Source: Chrysochromulina tobinii
Taxonomy: Eukaryota > Haptophyta > Prymnesiales > Chrysochromulinaceae
Direction: 5' to 3'
NCBI GenBank assembly: GCA_001275005.1
Contig: JWZX01002332.1
Span: forward strand, 1 to 10,670
DNA: 10,670 nucleotides
Positions 1-6,034 of the stretch are shown here, piece by piece. A model generated the notes under the pieces. That model saw nothing but the letters and a program-made list of their open reading frames with translations, searched no databases and was not told the origin of the DNA. Each line of letters opens with the position of its first letter. Position 1 is the first letter of the stretch. A program made the translations under genes and the position numbers.

Positions 1-440
1 CGTCTCACAACCCGAACTGCGGCGTCTCACAAAAGGAACTGCAGCGTCTCACAAAAGGAACTGCGAACTGCAGCGTCTCACAAAAGGAACTACAGCGTCT
101 CACAAAAGGAACTACAGCGTCTCACAAAAGGAACTTAAAAGGAACTGCGGCGTCTCACAACCCGAACTGCGGCGTCTCACAAAAGGAACTGCAGCGTCTC
201 ACAAAAGGAACTGCGAACTGCAGCGTCTCACAAAAGGAACTACAGCATCTCACAAAAGGAACTGCGGCGTCTCACAAAAGGAACTGCAGCGTCTCACAAA
301 AGGAACTGACTGAGAACTGCAGCGTCTCACAAAAGGAACTGTGGCGTCTCACAAAAGGAACTACAGCGTCTCACAAAAGGAACTGCGGCGTCTCACCGCC
401 CGGGACAGCGTCTCACAAGTGGAACTGCGGCGTCTCACAA
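1..440. repeat. 22-bp tandem array with CGTCTCACAA core
   Basis: About 19 head-to-tail units share the core CGTCTCACAA followed by a variable tail, usually AAGGAACTGCAG or a near variant. Core starts fall near 1, 23, 45, 74, 96, 118, 151, 173, 195, 224, 246, 268, 290, 323, 345, 367, 389, 409 and 431. The basic step is 22 bp; steps of 29 and 33 bp come from small internal duplications of GAACTGC or AAAAGGAACT. There is a higher-order level: the pattern from 1 to about 118 recurs from 151 to about 268, a 150-bp period that includes the odd 29-bp step. The array is cut by the left window edge. No coding frame is convincing. Function is unknown; it is satellite DNA by structure. Confidence 0.95.
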
Positions 441-468
441 GACGTGCAAATACGTCGCAGAGTGAAGT

Positions 469-672
469 GTTAAGGGTTAGGGGTTAGGGGTAACGGGTTT
501 AGGGGTTTAGGGGTTTTGGGGTTTTGGGGTTAGGGGTTAGGGGTTAGGGGTTAAGGGTTAGGAGTAACGGGGTTAGGTGTTAAGGGGTTAAGGGTTAGGG
601 GTTAAGGGTTAAAGAGGTTAAGGAGAATAATTAAAGGTCTGGAGTTAAGGGATAGGGATATGGGGTAAGGGT
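469..672. repeat. Degenerate telomere-like TTAGGGG tract
   Basis: About 200 bp of G-rich plus-strand sequence built from TTAGGGG, TTTAGGGG, TTTTGGGG and TTAAGGG units, with drift increasing to the right (GGTTAAGGAGAATAATT). The match to eukaryotic telomere repeats is by pattern only. The tract lies between two CGTCTCACAA arrays, so it is internal in this window: either an interstitial telomeric sequence or part of a subtelomere. The mixture of three unit types argues against a fresh telomerase product and for an old or recombined tract. Confidence 0.8.
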
Positions 673-684
673 GAAAGCCTGGGA

Positions 685-870
685 CGGCGTCTCACAAAAC
701 GAACTGCGGCTTCATCGAACTCAGCGTCTCACAAAAGAAAGCAGTTTTTCCCGCATCAGCGTCTCACAAAAGGAAGCCGTCCGAACTAACGTCTCACAAC
801 AGGATTTAGACGAACTAACGTCTCACAAGAGAAATTCGTCGAACACAGCGTCTCACAAATGAACTGCTCT
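685..870. repeat. Second CGTCTCACAA array, 30-37 bp spacing
   Basis: Six further copies of the CGTCTCACAA core start near 688, 725, 760, 790, 820 and 850, spaced 37, 35, 30, 30 and 30 bp. The core is kept almost perfectly while the spacer sequence differs from the left array and is only partly repeated (CGAACTAA before two cores). It seems to be the same repeat family as 1-440, continued on the far side of the telomere-like tract, but with a longer unit. No gene is supported here. Confidence 0.85.
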
Positions 871-1280
871 CTTTTGAGAATTAAAGGGGGTCCGAGCCAG
901 TACCCTGAAGAGGCTGCTGCGCTCGCCTTTTTCAGGGTCCCCAGGATTGTCCCTTGCTTTTTGTCTCGCAGGCGTCGTACGGTATACTGTTCCATTGACC
1001 TAGAAGGGTTCGCCGTGACGCCCGTAACGAGATCTGGAGAGGTGCGTCGCCCTTGGCGTCGCCGCATTGCGTCGCCGTCGCGCGTCGGTCTTCTTGTCGG
1101 CCTACAAGTTACGACGTACCGAAGTCAAAACAAGAACCGAAGTCAAAACTCAAAAGCCCTCGTAGTTGCAAAAGCCTAGGCGCCTCTCGAGGCCAAACAG
1201 TGTATTTGTAACCATTTGGCCAGGGGTTCGTCAGTGGCGCAGGACTTACAAGACGTCCCGGCGGAAATCTTTGGGATTTG
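871..1280. other. Non-genic spacer, possible minus-strand fragment
   Basis: No gene is supported with confidence. The minus strand between about 1016 and 880 reads as a stop-free stretch containing a basic peptide (MEQYTVRRLRDKKQGTILG, then a YWLGPP-containing tail), which has a more protein-like composition than the other frames and could be a gene or transposon fragment; I do not recognise it. Small repeats are present: four GCGTCGCC-type steps at 1042-1090, and ACCGAAGTCAAAAC twice at 1118 and 1136 (18-bp period). Confidence 0.4.
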
Positions 1281-1500
1281 GGTTATTTTCGATACAAGAA
1301 AAGGCTATTTTCGATACAAGATATCATCATATATCGTCATATATCATAACGCTCTCATTGTATATCATTGTGTATCATTGTGTATCAATGTCGTCTTGTC
1401 CCTCGGCGACACGATATATCGACATATCATCTTTGGTTTCTTCTTCATGTGATATCATTCGATATCATGTCGCGTATTTGATGATACATGTCGCCACCGC
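1281..1500. promoter_or_regulatory. AT-rich TATC-repeat upstream region
   Basis: This stretch is strikingly AT-rich relative to the rest of the window and full of TATC/GATA motifs (ATATCAT, GTATCATT, ATATCG). It opens with a direct repeat of TATTTTCGATACAAGA at about 1284 and 1306 (22-bp period) and includes TGTATCATTG in tandem near 1362-1390. It lies 130-350 bp upstream of the metallopeptidase-like gene, so a promoter role is possible, but that is inference from position and composition. No convincing TATA box or transcription start can be assigned. Confidence 0.35.
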
Positions 1501-1632
1501 TTCCCCCCGCGCGCTGATGAGAAGGCGTTTCAAACTAGAACTTCCAACTTGACAATACAATGTAACAGGTACCGGTAAAGTACAGTACAGTAAGCGATCA
1601 CCTGTGCATGCTCTGCGTGCTCTGCATGATCC

Positions 1633-3024
1633 ATGACGACGACGCTCTCCATCTCACAACTGATCACCGACGCGATCGCATCGCTGCCCGAGAAGGTGCG
1701 TTACAAGTGTGATCGGGCAAAGATCGACAAGTGGCTCGAGCGCTATGGCTGCACCTGCGATGCCGAGCTGCTCCTCGCGGCACTCAACCGCGAGGACAGC
1801 CGTGCTGCGCTGAAGATGCACGCGCCGCCAATATTAATGGCTAAACTGCTGGTGTGGCTCTCTCCAAAGGTGGTCGGCGGCGACGGAAACGAGCTGCCAC
1901 CGGGCTTTGAACTGCTCCTGCACGAGCCACTTCCCGAAGACACTCTGGCGCACGCGGGGATGCGCCAAAGCACGCGGGTAGTGACCTTCCCATTCGCCAC
2001 ACCAAGCCAGGGCCAGAGGCGGCTGCGTCCGCCCAAGCTGATCCGAGGTGCACCGCCCGCGCGTGCCGATCTCGATCTCATGTGCCCGCTCTACTCGTGC
2101 GAGCGCGCACTGTACCCTGCGGCCTTCCTTGACAAGATTGGGCTGTGCACGGTCTTCTTTTGCGAGCAGCTCTCGTATGACGGGCAGCGGCGGCGCGACG
2201 TGCCCGACCTCGACGGCGGCACGCTCTTCATCGACGTGAGTGACCGCGCGGTGCGCCGCTCGCGTCACGCCTGGCACCACGAGCTGTGGCACATGGCCGA
2301 TTTCCAGCTGCGTGGCCCCGCCTTCGAACAGCCTGACGCTGAGTGGGAGGCTCACAATCCTGATAGCTTCACGTATGGGTTCGGAGGCCAATTCATGCGC
2401 ACGCCGGGCACCGCGGATCCGCCCTCAGCCCCGTCGGAGCATTTCATCAACGCATACGCCACCTCGTCGATAGCGGAGGACAAGGCGGAGGTGTGGGCCG
2501 CGCTGCTCTGTTACGAACACGTGCTCCGCACGCGGTCGCTGCGAGCCAAAGCAAACCTCCTGAAGCAGAGAGCAGCCGCGTTGTGCCCAGAGATCGGCGC
2601 GTCCTTCTGGGAGATCGTGCGTTGGCACCAACGCGCGCTCGGCAAGGAGTGGGAGCCGTGTTGGTACGGTCAGATGCTCTTTTGGCGCTCCTGGGCCTCG
2701 AACTTGACGCAACTCGTTCGCCCGCCCTCGGAGACAGATGATGCGGATCTACTTGCTGTGCTGCGGCTCGCCGGGCTCGAGAGCCACGGGACCAGCTTTA
2801 CACGCCAGGGCTGCGATGACCTTGCCTTTCTGCACTCGAGCAACACCGAGGACCAACGGGCCATTCTCGGCACTACCATCGGGCTCACGATGGAGGAGGC
2901 CACGCGGCTGCTCACCGTGCTCGACGGCTTCCTCTTACCGCCGCAACCAGCTACAACGAACGAATTTGACCAGACTGCCACACCTCATACACGTGTTCGT
3001 GATGTTGGTGTTGGACCGGCGTGA
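1633..3024 (+). CDS. HExxH zinc metallopeptidase-like protein with SAM-like C-terminus
   Basis: A 463-residue reading frame with a consistent protein-like composition. Residues 216-220 are HELWH within HHELWHMAD, a HExxH zinc site: two histidine ligands and the catalytic glutamate E217. About 60 residues on, SSIAEDKAEVWA (278-289) supplies the expected third ligand, E282 or E286, as in gluzincin-type peptidases. Between them, EWEAHNPDSFTYGFGG resembles the W-x-x-x-NP-x-x-F-x-YG segment I associate with uncharacterised bacterial and algal metallopeptidases of this layout. Residues about 371-433 (ADLLAVLRLAGLESHG through TVLDGF) look like a SAM-type helical bundle, a protein-interaction module; this is weaker. 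No signal peptide or membrane segment is seen, so a cytosolic location is likely. The substrate cannot be told. The ATG at 1633 is the first in frame after the AT-rich upstream region. The next gene starts only 66 bp after the stop. Confidence 0.75.
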   Translation: MTTTLSISQLITDAIASLPEKVRYKCDRAKIDKWLERYGCTCDAELLLAALNREDSRAALKMHAPPILMAKLLVWLSPKVVGGDGNELPPGFELLLHEPLPEDTLAHAGMRQSTRVVTFPFATPSQGQRRLRPPKLIRGAPPARADLDLMCPLYSCERALYPAAFLDKIGLCTVFFCEQLSYDGQRRRDVPDLDGGTLFIDVSDRAVRRSRHAWHHELWHMADFQLRGPAFEQPDAEWEAHNPDSFTYGFGGQFMRTPGTADPPSAPSEHFINAYATSSIAEDKAEVWAALLCYEHVLRTRSLRAKANLLKQRAAALCPEIGASFWEIVRWHQRALGKEWEPCWYGQMLFWRSWASNLTQLVRPPSETDDADLLAVLRLAGLESHGTSFTRQGCDDLAFLHSSNTEDQRAILGTTIGLTMEEATRLLTVLDGFLLPPQPATTNEFDQTATPHTRVRDVGVGPA

Positions 3025-3090
3025 CCTCTGTCTAGTCAAGATACATGTACCGTATCTCGATGAAATCTCCGACGTTCACAGGGGAAGGAA

Positions 3091-3936
3091 ATGACGACTG
3101 GCTTCTTTCAGACGATGATGCTCTCTATGGCAAGTGCTGCCGCTCTGGAGTTCACGCACACACATCGGCCTCCACACACCGGTTTGACTCACCGAGTGGT
3201 GGCGTCGTCGAAAACAACAGTGCGGCGCGAGACATTTTCACGAGCAATAGTGCTACGAGCGGCTCTGGCTCAATGTGGCCTCATCTGCTTGCCTCAATGT
3301 GGCCTTGCGGACGGCACAGAGCTCGAGGAGGCCACTTTTAGCGCGGGCGACCCTCGCTTCATGCAAAAGAGCTTCGATGAGCTCAAGTACCTCGGCGTCA
3401 GGCGGTCTGAGGTGGGCATGCTTGGGGATGTGCCTGCCATCCGTGTCAGTTTTGACTCTCGCAAGGTTACGTATCAGCGTGTTCTCGGCAACTTCTGGCG
3501 GTCGTGCGACCCTACCAAGGAGGAGCAGTTTGGGCAGCCCGGCCCGACCATTGTGTGGGTTGCGAGCGAGCCACAACGAAAGCTGGCTGAGGAGTCACGT
3601 CGCCGGCTGCAGCTTTCGACAGAGTATCGTAGTCCAACATTTGGACCGATGTTCAAGGGCCGACCGGTGCTTACCGAGATACGCGCGCTGACCGGGGAGT
3701 GGATGGCCTCGGCCGAGCAGCAGGACTTTTATCTGCGGGACGCCAAGGCCTACGAGGCGGCGTGCAAGAAGACGGGGCGCACCAAGTGGTTTGTGGAAGA
3801 GTTCCAACCTGTGACTGTGACGGCCTGCCAAAAGGAGAAGCAGGGTAGCGGCGGCGAGGGCATCGTTTGCGGCTTTGTGTACTTTCCTTGCAACGAGGAG
3901 AACGGGTGCTCAGCGGTAACAAAGGGAGAGTTCTGA
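3091..3936 (+). CDS. MsrA-like protein lacking the catalytic cysteine, probably plastid-targeted
   Basis: A 281-residue protein whose residues about 81-222 follow peptide methionine sulfoxide reductase A: ATFSAGDPRFMQKSFDELK at the active-site helix, VSFDSRKVTYQRVLGNFW and the CDPT segment at 118-142, and TEIRALTGEWMASAEQQDFYL at 195-215. MsrA normally has GCFWG at the first site; here it is GDPRF, so the nucleophilic cysteine is replaced (D87 by position). The usual Asp/Tyr substrate-binding segment before the conserved strand also reads GQPGPTIVW instead. It is therefore unlikely to be a classical reductase. The N-terminus looks composite: a hydrophobic leader (1-21, ending ASAAALEF), a Ser/Thr/Arg/His-rich stretch, then RRETF at 45-49 followed by a hydrophobic run and GLADG, suggesting twin-arginine import into a thylakoid lumen. 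The C-terminal 60 residues are cysteine-rich (225, 246, 260, 267, 273). The fold assignment is firm; the targeting is inferred. Confidence 0.75.
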   Translation: MTTGFFQTMMLSMASAAALEFTHTHRPPHTGLTHRVVASSKTTVRRETFSRAIVLRAALAQCGLICLPQCGLADGTELEEATFSAGDPRFMQKSFDELKYLGVRRSEVGMLGDVPAIRVSFDSRKVTYQRVLGNFWRSCDPTKEEQFGQPGPTIVWVASEPQRKLAEESRRRLQLSTEYRSPTFGPMFKGRPVLTEIRALTGEWMASAEQQDFYLRDAKAYEAACKKTGRTKWFVEEFQPVTVTACQKEKQGSGGEGIVCGFVYFPCNEENGCSAVTKGEF

Positions 3937-4744
3937 GAGCCTCCAACAGCATGGCCACATGGAAACGGCGCCGCCCGGACCACCGCTCCGCAGGCGCGGC
4001 GTCCACCGACGCACCGTCGGGACCGGCCTCTACATGTTACTGTCCCTGTCGAGCTGTGCATCGGATTCACACAGACGACACACGACGACCAGAGACGCCT
4101 GTGGTGAGGGTGTTGGGTGACGGCCCCTCAGCGCGCACAAAATGAAAATCAACGTATACCCTTCCGATGATCCGATCGTGTTCGACGTGTTCGACATGTG
4201 TGTATTTTACCTTTTTACGTTAACATCCTGTTCGCCTCAAAGATAAACTCCGCTCGCCCGCTCGCGCTGTACCGTTGATACGACTACTTGTTCCAACTCC
4301 ATGTCCAACTCTCTACGTACTACGATCGGCTAGCGGAGCTTTGAGCTTTCAGCTTAAGCGCTGTAAGCGGAGCCCGCTCCCTCCGCCCGTCGCCGCGCCC
4401 GCGGGCGGGGCGAGCCCGGCGCGTGCGGTCTGCCCGCGCGGCTGCGGCGCGTCGATCCTCTACGCATGCCTCTACGGCCTAACACGGCCTACGGCGGTTC
4501 CGGTTGCTGGCGGCTTAACTGGCGGCCGGGCACAAGCGGTATCTCAGCAGTCGTGCCACCTGACATCGTGGGTCCTTTAGAAAGTATGCATCGTACACGG
4601 CCACTTCGGCAACCTACATTGTACGGGGCGCGAGTGATCAAAAGCCAGAACCGTGTACTACTCGCACTTTCATCTACAAACAGGCTCTCGACCCTGCCAC
4701 CCGCGTGCACGCCTTGGGCGAGGCGGAAAGGAACGGATAGCTTC
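3937..4744. other. Intergenic region between convergent genes, no gene seen
   Basis: About 800 bp between the 3' ends of the MsrA-like gene (+) and UMP1 (-). Reading frames here are short or fit only as antisense artefacts. It includes an AT-richer stretch at 4141-4260, an extremely GC-rich block at about 4376-4452 (CpG-dense), and CGGCCTA repeated three times around 4474-4496. I see no clear polyadenylation signal, tRNA or repeat family in it. Confidence 0.6.
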
Positions 4745-5179
4745 TTACAGCATCCTCGCCATTGCCACGTTGGGGCGGGGTATCTCGTTGCCGGCGCAAA
4801 GCGGGCCGCCCACGCGGGACTTGAGCGGGTTGCGGGGCGCAACGCCGTACTTCTTCTCAAGCACTGCACGAAAGTCCACCGCCGTCTCCGACATGTCGGG
4901 GGTGCCGAGATAGTCTTCAAAGTCGATGGTCTCATCGCGCCCAAGGATGGTCTCGGCGGCGATGTTGCTGCTGCGAATGCCTGGCAGGCGCTTGGACTGC
5001 GAGAAGATGTCCAGCTCCATACGGATCTGCATCGGCAGGTGCGCACCGTAGGTCTGGGCCATGATGTAGTGCTTCGTCTCCAGCTGGTCGCGGAGCCAGT
5101 TTTGCTGGATGTGCTCCACGGGGTGCGCGACCGGCGTCGAGTACGCCTCCGCAGCGGCGGCGCGCAGGGAGCGCTCCAT
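4745..5179 (-). CDS. UMP1: Proteasome maturation factor UMP1/POMP
   Basis: UMP1 (POMP in animals) is the chaperone that holds 20S core-particle intermediates, helps two half-proteasomes join, and is degraded as the first substrate. Counting from the ATG at 5179 the protein has 144 residues, close to the usual length of about 140-150. Family hallmarks are in order: HPVEHIQQNW (residues 19-28), YGAHLPMQIRMELDIFSQSK (47-66), RLPGIRSSNIA, then the signature GRDETIDFEDYLGTPDMSE and a closing EKKYGV. About 31 residues follow KKYGV (APRNPLKS to ARML), a C-terminal extension compared with human POMP, which stops near that point. An in-frame ATG at 5245 would add 22 low-complexity Ala/Arg residues, but it lies next to a dispersed repeat, so the inner ATG is preferred. 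The gene is intronless as seen and converges on the MsrA-like gene. A TATA-like TTTTTTATG lies on the minus strand near 5390. Confidence 0.9.
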   Translation of the reverse strand: MERSLRAAAAEAYSTPVAHPVEHIQQNWLRDQLETKHYIMAQTYGAHLPMQIRMELDIFSQSKRLPGIRSSNIAAETILGRDETIDFEDYLGTPDMSETAVDFRAVLEKKYGVAPRNPLKSRVGGPLCAGNEIPRPNVAMARML

Positions 5180-5250
5180 GATGTCGGCGGCGCGCGCGCG
5201 CGGTGGGGCACGACCTTTGCAGGCGGCCGCGTGGGACTTCCCCACAACAG

Positions 5251-5327
5251 AGAAGCCTGCCTCACCTGTCTTGTGTGGGGAAGGCGACCGAAAGTGGGGA
5301 AGGCGCCGTATCGGTCGCCCCCCCCCA
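5251..5327 (-). repeat. Dispersed ~75-bp repeat, copy A
   Basis: On the minus strand the unit runs from a G8-9 run through GCGACCGATACGGCGCC and TTCCCCACTTT, then a variable middle, then CAAGACAGGTGAGG and CAGGCTTCT. Copy B at 5603-5674 matches both ends almost perfectly but differs in the middle 14-18 bp. Read in one minus frame both copies give GDRYGAFPTF then RQVRQAS, so the repeat may have come from coding DNA or may be read as such by gene finders. It contains CAGGTGAGG, which is a good match to a eukaryotic 5' splice site. Copy A lies just upstream of UMP1. Confidence 0.85.
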
Positions 5328-5602
5328 CACTGAGTCTTAACAAGACACAGCGGACGGGCCTAAAGAGACCCAGGACGCACATACATAAAAAATTGGGATG
5401 GGAGGGTGGGGTCCACTTCGCGCTCGATCTCGACGGTCGCCGCCGGCACGGTGCCGACGGGCGTCGCGCGGACGAGCGAGAGCGCAAGAAAGCCTGCGTT
5501 TCCTGACCCACCGGAAGTTAGAAGAACTTCAGTGGTCGAGAGTGATTGGACGCGGCGCGATGATACTAGCTTCTCCTCAGAGACACTCCGTGTCACTATC
5601 CA

Positions 5603-5674
5603 AGAAGCCTGCCTCACCTGTCTTGCTTTGTGATGCCAAAAAGTGGGGAAGGCGCCGTATCGGTCGCCCCCCCC
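5603..5674 (-). repeat. Dispersed ~75-bp repeat, copy B
   Basis: Second copy, same orientation as copy A and about 350 bp further upstream of UMP1. It keeps the G-run, the GCGACCGATACGGCGCC block and the CAGGTGAGG-containing end. Its middle reads TTGGCATCACAAAG where copy A has a second CGGTCGCCTTCCCCAC. A third, much weaker echo (AAGAAAGCCTGC on the plus strand) is at about 5486. The region between the copies (5330-5600) has a minus-strand open stretch from about 5617 to 5360, starting only with GTG and passing through copy B; I do not call it a gene. Confidence 0.85.
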
Positions 5675-5757
5675 AAACAGCCAAGAGCGCTCAGCGAGAG
5701 GTGGAGCTAGCGTACGCCGAAGCTGAGTAGGCGCCTGAACCCCCCAATAAGGTAGAA

Positions 5758-6034
5758 TTACACATAGTCTGAGTCATCGAGGTCATGGGCGTCGAGATCA
5801 AGATGATCGGCTTCCATGTCGTCGACGTCGGCGCTGCAGATGCGCGTCATGTAAGACATGTAGTCGCCACGACACTCGCGGATGTAGCGAAGATACGCGT
5901 CGCTGTACCAACGACCGACGTCTTTGATGACCTCGGCGCTAGCTTGGCAGAAGGCCATCGCTGTAGCGCCACACCGAAGCGAAAGTGAGTGCGCTCCCCG
6001 CTCCGTAAGTGCCTCGTCCCGTTCGATGTTGGAC
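5758..6034 (-). pseudogene. Tyrosine recombinase C-terminal fragment
   Basis: The minus frame ending at the TAA at 5758-5760 carries the last catalytic part of a tyrosine recombinase (the integrase/Crypton/DIRS type of DNA strand-exchange enzyme). Visible are a box II HxxR-like segment, AHSLSLRCGATAMA (H codon 5991-5989, R codon 5976-5974), then EVIKDVGRWYSDAYLRYIRE with the likely nucleophile Tyr at 5886-5884, 30 codons after the Arg, as expected for the family. The usual H-S-L-R is H-S-L-S-L-R here, explained by a 6-bp duplication (TCACTT/TCGCTT). An acidic tail follows (DVDDMEADHLDLDAHDLDD). The N-terminal domain and catalytic box I are absent: upstream of about 6034 the frame runs into the satellite. 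It is best read as a truncated, probably dead copy, although the frame itself is open up to 6192. Confidence 0.75.

Noticed and set aside
1-870. CRISPR-like array of CGTCTCACAA repeats
   Set aside because: In the left array the sequence between cores is itself repeated, the unit is only 22 bp, no cas gene is present, and the surrounding genes are eukaryotic.
870-1240. tRNA, SINE or spliced-leader RNA gene suggested by GGTTCG-type motifs
   Set aside because: No A-box/B-box pair with correct spacing, no cloverleaf and no spliced-leader sequence could be found.
1166-1552. Plus-strand frames of 128 and 78 codons in the AT-rich region
   Set aside because: Their peptides are Ile/Tyr/Ser/Cys-rich translations of TATC repeats with no protein-like pattern.
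3253-4070. Minus-strand and alternate plus-strand frames over the MsrA-like gene
   Set aside because: They overlap a frame with clear MsrA-family similarity and are Arg/Pro/Ser-rich shadows.
4466-5511. Long open frames on both strands over UMP1 (about 340 codons each)
   Set aside because: They are in other frames or on the opposite strand of a clear UMP1 gene, are Arg/Pro-rich, and come from high GC content; one also runs through the dispersed repeat.
5360-5617. Minus-strand 85-codon frame between the dispersed repeats
   Set aside because: It starts only at GTG inside repeat copy B and has no recognisable domain; the tail looks protein-like but is too weak to call.
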